A stretch of 64,000 nt of DNA from Plasmodium coatneyi (taxonomy: Eukaryota; Apicomplexa; Aconoidasida; Haemosporida; Plasmodiidae): assembly GCF_001680005.1 (NCBI RefSeq), contig NC_033560.1, positions 995,501 to 1,059,500 of the forward strand, written 5' to 3'. Of the stretch, positions 59,874 through 64,000 are shown one piece after another. Numbering within the stretch: position 1 is the stretch's first letter; each line of letters starts with the position of its first letter. The position numbers were made by a program, and so were the translations under genes. The notes beneath the pieces were generated by a model that was given only the letters and a program-made list of their open reading frames with translations, did not search any database and was not told the DNA's origin.

Positions 59874-61431
59874 ATGGTGACGGAACTGGATGGTTTCGGG
59901 GTGGATGATGAGGTATGGCCCCCACACATTCCATTTTCCTTCCTATTCAAAAATGAACATATATATATATATAACTATATATATACACATATATATATAT
60001 ACATATATGTATATATATACGTATATATATATGTATATATACTTGTTTCACTACACCTTCTACAGGAACAAACTTTCGAAAAAACCTTACCTTCTCATCA
60101 AAATTTCTACAAAATGTTCAAGGAGGCCGACATGAATCATGAGAGGGACTGCAATGAAAAATTAAATGGTCTCGAGGGTTTAAAAAATAAGATGGGCAAT
60201 CATTATGATGACATTTTGAACGCCGCATGTTACGTTTACACCGAATATGCAAATGAAAAATTGTTCCAAGAGGGAGCCTGCTATTTTCTCTACTTTTGGA
60301 TTGGGCAACAATTATCTAAAGACTCTTCAAGTGGCGACTTCAAAAATAACCTACAACAGATTTGCTCAACACTAATGACTAGTACATTTGGAAAAAATGG
60401 TTGTAAATGTATATGCACTAAAGTTGACCAAACCACGTTCACCAATATGAAATCAGTGTTTGATTTCTTATATGACTATGGTGCCATAATAACTCTGTTA
60501 AAATATACTGGGTCTGAGGGTATTGATAAATGTGACAATTATTACCAGGACGTAAATGCAGCATATGACAAAGTGAAAGCACATTGTAATGGCAGCACCA
60601 ATGGCATCGCCAATTCTAATAATGATAATTACTGTAAAAATTTTCGGTTTGGAAATGGGACCACCATTGAGATGGCACTGAAGGAATTGGAATCTGCATT
60701 AACATCTGCAAAGGGAAGAATAGAGTCTGAAGCAAAAACAGCACTCTCCAAATTAGACGAAGCCGTAAGTCAAGCAGTACGTGGTGCTACTACCACTTCT
60801 TCCATCTCTTCCATAATCGGCACCTTAGCAACAATAGGCGCCCCTTACGTTTTATATAAGGTAATAATTGCTCCTTATAATTACAATTATAGTTAGAATT
60901 AAAATATTAAAAATATAACTCTCTTCCACCAATCACCACCCTACCATCTAACAACCCACCTACCACCTAACAATCCTTCCTTCCTTAGGCCCCCTTCTTA
61001 GACCACGTTCCTTCCTTTCCTTCTTAGACCCCTTCGTTTCTTTCCTTCCTTAGACCACCTTCATTCCCTTCCTTCTCCTCAGACCCCTTCCTTTCCTTCT
61101 CCTCAGACCTCTCCCTTCTCTTCCTTCATTCCCTTCCTTCCTTAGACCACTTTCCTTGCTCCTCTTTAGGCACTCCTTCCTTCTTTTCTTTTAGTATAAA
61201 CCATGGTCTTCTTGGTTTGGTAACCACTCAAGTGGAAAAAGAAAAAGAAGATCAGCCGGGCGTGATATTGACGACTTAACAGAAACTTCTACTATAGGTC
61301 CAACTGCAGAGGACGAATCAACAGTATATCGTGTACAGTCTCGAAGGGGAAGAACAGGAACAAGAACCAATAATAGTACAAATAGTCATCGCAATGTAGG
61401 TCGCCAAAATATAGGTTATCAAAACATGTAA
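59874..61431 (+). CDS. KIR: KIR variant antigen, single ectodomain
   Basis: Three exons: 59874-59912 (MVTELDGFGVDDE, donor GTATGG), 60066-60860, 61195-61431 (356 residues, all phase 0). Exon 2 starts EQTFEKTLPSHQNFYKMF, carries CYFLYFWIGQQL, cysteine-spaced helices and the TM segment SSIIGTLATIGAPYVLYK. The tail starts YKPWSSWFGNHSSGKRKRR, has a short acidic/Thr stretch and Arg/Asn-rich end, finishing NIGYQNM. The TM and tail start are very close to the KIR at 33453-35109 (30 identical bases at the start of exon 3), while the N-terminal ectodomain differs. Intron 2 carries C-rich minisatellites. Confidence 0.92.
60915..61190. repeat. C-rich minisatellites in KIR intron 2
   Basis: ccaccaatcaccacc/ctaacaaccc units followed by ccttccttagacccc units fill the intron 60861-61194. 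The sense strand is C-rich. Confidence 0.85.
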
Positions 61432-61957
61432 CACACATATGGAATGTAACATCACGAAGGCGAATGCGTTTTTTTCCCATCCCCCATCAGACGAAAATTA
61501 AAGGACCCTAAAGCCTGTGCAGTGTGTATGGGAAAGAAGCATAAATGGAAAATGACATTTTTTTCCTTTCCTTTTTTCACCCCTTTCCGTTTTTGCCCCA
61601 TTTTTTTCTTTCCTACATTTGTATGTTTAAATAACAACTTCAGACAAGGTACTCCCAGAAACGGGCGCGAAAATAGAAAACAGGTGCTGACCTCTTTAAA
61701 GAAATATTCATGAATTTTTAAAAAACAAAACAAAAATTATGGAGTTAAAAGATTTTATAAAAGAATAAATAAGCATTTTCTAATCTGCAATAAAGAAGAA
61801 AATTTTACCAAACAAATCAAAATAAAGTGAAGGGAAGAAAATTTTTTTTTTTTCCTGCTCATTGATTACACATGAACGTCTATACACTTTCATACAATAC
61901 AAAAGGAAAACGTACCAAAAAAAAAAAAAAAGAATATATTTACTACATTCTAAACCC
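61432..61957. other. SICAvar 3'-flank-like sequence
   Basis: From about 61640 to 61957 the sequence matches the 3' flank of the type II-like SICAvar (25450-25790): shared blocks ctttaaagaaatatt, attttaccaaa.aaatcaaa and cacatgaacgt. With the tail relic at 61958-62145 this is a displaced SICAvar 3' end. The 3' end of the KIR at 59874-61431 lies directly to the left. Confidence 0.6.
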
Positions 61958-62145
61958 TCAATCTGCACTTTCAACCTCTTCCTTAGGGACATCAACCATA
62001 GGAACCTCTTTCTTGGGAACAAAGTCTTCTTCCCTAAACCCGGAATCTGAACATGGAACCTGTTCCTCAGGAACACCTTCCTTAGGAATATCATCCATAG
62101 GAATACTTTTCTTAGGAACAAAGTTTTTCTCCATAAACCATAAAC
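61958..62145 (-). pseudogene. SICA cytoplasmic-tail relic, open frame
   Basis: About 58 open codons of SICA tail repeats (EKNFVPKKSIPMDD, CSDSGFREEDFVPKK) ending with ESAD and a TGA at 61960-61958. The 5' side runs into telomere-like repeats; no conserved cytoplasmic domain, TM or ectodomain exon precedes it. The 3' flank matches that of the SICAvar at 26 kb. Confidence 0.75.
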
Positions 62146-62335
62146 CCTAAAACCTAAACCCTAAACCCTGAACCCTATCACCCAAAACCCTAACACCTTA
62201 AACCATAAACCCTGAACTCTGCAACCTAAACCCAAAATCCTCAACCCTAAAATACTAAAACATTAAAAGCCTAAAAATCTAAAATCCTAAAACACTAAAA
62301 CCCTAAAGAACTAAAATCCTAAAACCCTGAACCTG
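62130..62335. repeat. Degenerate telomere-like repeats
   Basis: Units of ccctaaa/ccctgaa, then cctaaaatcctaaaac. It lies between two SICA tail relics, internal to the window, so it is not a chromosome end. Confidence 0.85.
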
Positions 62336-62490
62336 AACTTTGAAACTCCTTCTTAGGAACACGTTCCTATGGAATGAAGTCTCCCTTCCTAATCCCGGAA
62401 TCTAAACTAGGAACACTTTACTTAGGAACACCTTCCTTAGGAATATCTTCCTGAGGAATACTTTCCTTAGGAATAAAGTCTTTCACCCTA
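62336..62490 (-). pseudogene. Second SICA cytoplasmic-tail relic, with stops
   Basis: Minus strand reads KDFIPKESIPQEDIPKEGVPK, a stop, then SVPSLDSGIRKGDFIP, another stop, then VPKKEF. Homologous to 37271-37512, and followed on the plus strand by the same minisatellite and KIR upstream region. Confidence 0.75.
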
Positions 62491-62499
62491 AACCCTGAA

Positions 62500-63706
62500 A
62501 CTGAATCCCACTCCTACAACCTGAACCTTCATTCTGACAGCCCTAACGACCTTCCTTCCACCTACCATCACCCTAACAATCTTCCTTTCATCCACCTACC
62601 ACCCCTAACAACGATTCCCCTTCTTATTATGTATTCTACATTTTAATTGTAATACTTATATTGCATATGTAAGGAAATAGAAGGTGTGTGAAATGAATTC
62701 TGAAATATAATATAAATTAAAAGAACAAAGGTAACTCATATAATATAATATATATATTCTGTTTAAATTGTTTATAGTGTTCTTATAGGGAAAGGGGAAA
62801 GGGAAGGAGCAGAAGAGGTAGGAAAGAAAGGAAGAATGGGTGCAAAATTATTATAAGAAACCGATCATTAACAGAGGAGGGATGGAAGGAAGGGAAGGAT
62901 TGCCCCATAACAATCTACTACTACAAGAGGGATGTGTGTGTACACACAAACAGAAACAAAACTTTCACTCTCTCTCTTTTGAACAAAATGAGTATATATA
63001 TTTGTATTGCACTCCTCTTATTTATTCTGTAAATGTGCACTCTTCCCTGAGCATATAGACGAATGTGCACATTCCGAAAAGGAAGAAGGGGAGGGAAGAG
63101 TGTGATCCTTTTTTTTTGTTTGAATTATGCAATACGTGCATGTATTAACAATTTTCAATTAACTCTCCCCTTTAAACATAACAATAAAGCATAAAAGTAT
63201 GTAGTACATGGGTTAAATTTTCGTCAAAAAAAAAAAAAAGGTGTGCTTATATACACATAATAGGAGAGAAGTGTACATAATAATAATATCATATTCCCAA
63301 AGGAACATATACACACAATGCACAAAGATATATAATACATAGATACAAATTGAACATAAGGGGTTTGACTCCTTCGATCCATTATTTTTTTACTCTTTTC
63401 TTGTTCGTTTATTCGTACGCCCGTTCATATTCTTACCTTAATTAAATGTTCTTAATGATTTAACACGTATGTATGTAGTGTGTGTAATCATAATTTGAAA
63501 GTGAAAGAATGCGCATTTTTATTAAGAAAGAAGAAGTGTAAACAGTTTGATATATATATATATATATACATCTCCCACTGAGGAACTCCCCAACTTGGAA
63601 TATATATAATGTGAAAAATCTCACACACATATTTATATTCCCTTCATGAATAAGTAGAAAAGAACTTCATTAGAAATTTGATTCTGTACAGGAGTATATA
63701 CAAAAA
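62500..63706 (+). promoter_or_regulatory. KIR upstream region, copy of 37500-39360
   Basis: No gene. Matches 37500-39360 except that the minisatellite is only about 90 bp here. It keeps the GTGCAC pair at 63035 and 63065 with the same 30-bp spacing and ends at the start codon of the KIR at 63707. Confidence 0.55.
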
Positions 63707-64000
63707 ATGGTTCAACCGGTAAGAACACTGAAGGGACCTGTTGCTTCCCTTCCTTCCACCAATCACCCCTAACACAACCTTCCTTCGACCAACTACCCCT
63801 AACAAACTTTCTTCCACCAACGATCCCTAACAATCGTCCTTCCTTCTTTACATCTTTCCTTTATTCCTCATTCCTTCTTTCCTTCCTCTTTCCTTAGACC
63901 CCCTTTCCTTCCTTTCTTCATTTCTTCTTCACAACATGGACACTTATATATATGATGTATATATAGTAATTTGTGCATAGTGCAGTAAATAATAAATTAA
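63707..64000 (+). CDS. KIR: KIR first exon (gene runs off the right edge)
   Basis: ATG at 63707 opens a 12-bp exon (MVQP, 63707-63718) followed by donor GTAAGA, matching the tiny first exons of the other KIRs here (MSET, MSETAPA, MACKLQ). The upstream 1.1 kb is a copy of the region before the KIR at 39361. The intron that follows is filled with ccttccttccacc..ctaacaa and ccttagacccc minisatellites. The ectodomain exon is expected beyond base 64000. The call rests on position, upstream homology and donor, not on protein similarity. Confidence 0.65.
63735..63925. repeat. C-rich minisatellite in KIR intron 1
   Basis: Units of ccttccttccaccaatcacccctaacacaa, then ttccttagacccc. C-rich on the sense strand, here in the first rather than the second intron. 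Confidence 0.75.

Overview
The window is nuclear DNA from a primate malaria parasite that carries both SICAvar and KIR genes, which means Plasmodium knowlesi, P. coatneyi or a close relative; the sequence alone does not separate these. The evidence is: multi-exon SICAvar genes (extracellular cysteine-rich modules, a transmembrane exon, a conserved cytoplasmic exon); KIR (pir superfamily) genes with a tiny first exon, one or two ectodomain exons and a short basic/acidic tail exon; PHIST genes with a signal exon followed by a PEXEL; degenerate internal telomere-like repeats (GGGTTTA/GGGTTCA family); and GTAAG...AG introns. Exon boundaries were worked out by hand from splice sites and reading phase. 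Nearly every gene model closes in phase.

Layout. 212-8154 (minus): a large type I-like SICAvar with nine visible exons, whose last (cytoplasmic) exon lies just left of the window. 9519-12118 (minus): a KIR with two ectodomain exons. 12.1-15.6 kb: repeats with no gene, including a GC-rich hairpin. 15.6-23.4 kb (minus): three PHIST exported-protein genes in a row. 25.99-29.60 kb (minus): a short, four-exon, type II-like SICAvar with an in-frame stop in its cytoplasmic exon. 30.7-32.1 kb: two gene relics. 33.45-35.11 kb (plus): KIR. 37.3-39.3 kb: SICAvar tail relic, minisatellite and a KIR upstream region, duplicated at 62.3-63.6 kb. 39.36-42.22 kb (plus): two-domain KIR with a Pro/Gly/Ser linker. 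42.81-43.78 kb (plus): a small two-TM protein. 44.60-55.87 kb (minus): four KIRs, one frameshifted. 59.87-61.43 kb (plus): KIR. 61.96-62.49 kb: SICAvar tail relics. 63.7 kb onward (plus): first exon of a further KIR.

The genes act in remodelling and antigenic variation of the infected red cell: SICA and KIR are predicted surface or near-surface variant antigens, and PHIST proteins are exported to the host cell. The most striking structure is what the two variant families share. A linker exon with the same peptide repeat, the same intron phases and near-identical DNA occurs in a SICAvar (212-501) and in a KIR (41323-41735). In every gene-associated case I could check, intronic C-rich/pyrimidine minisatellites lie with the C-rich strand as the sense strand. 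Telomere-like heptamers are also built into the SICA cytoplasmic coding repeats.
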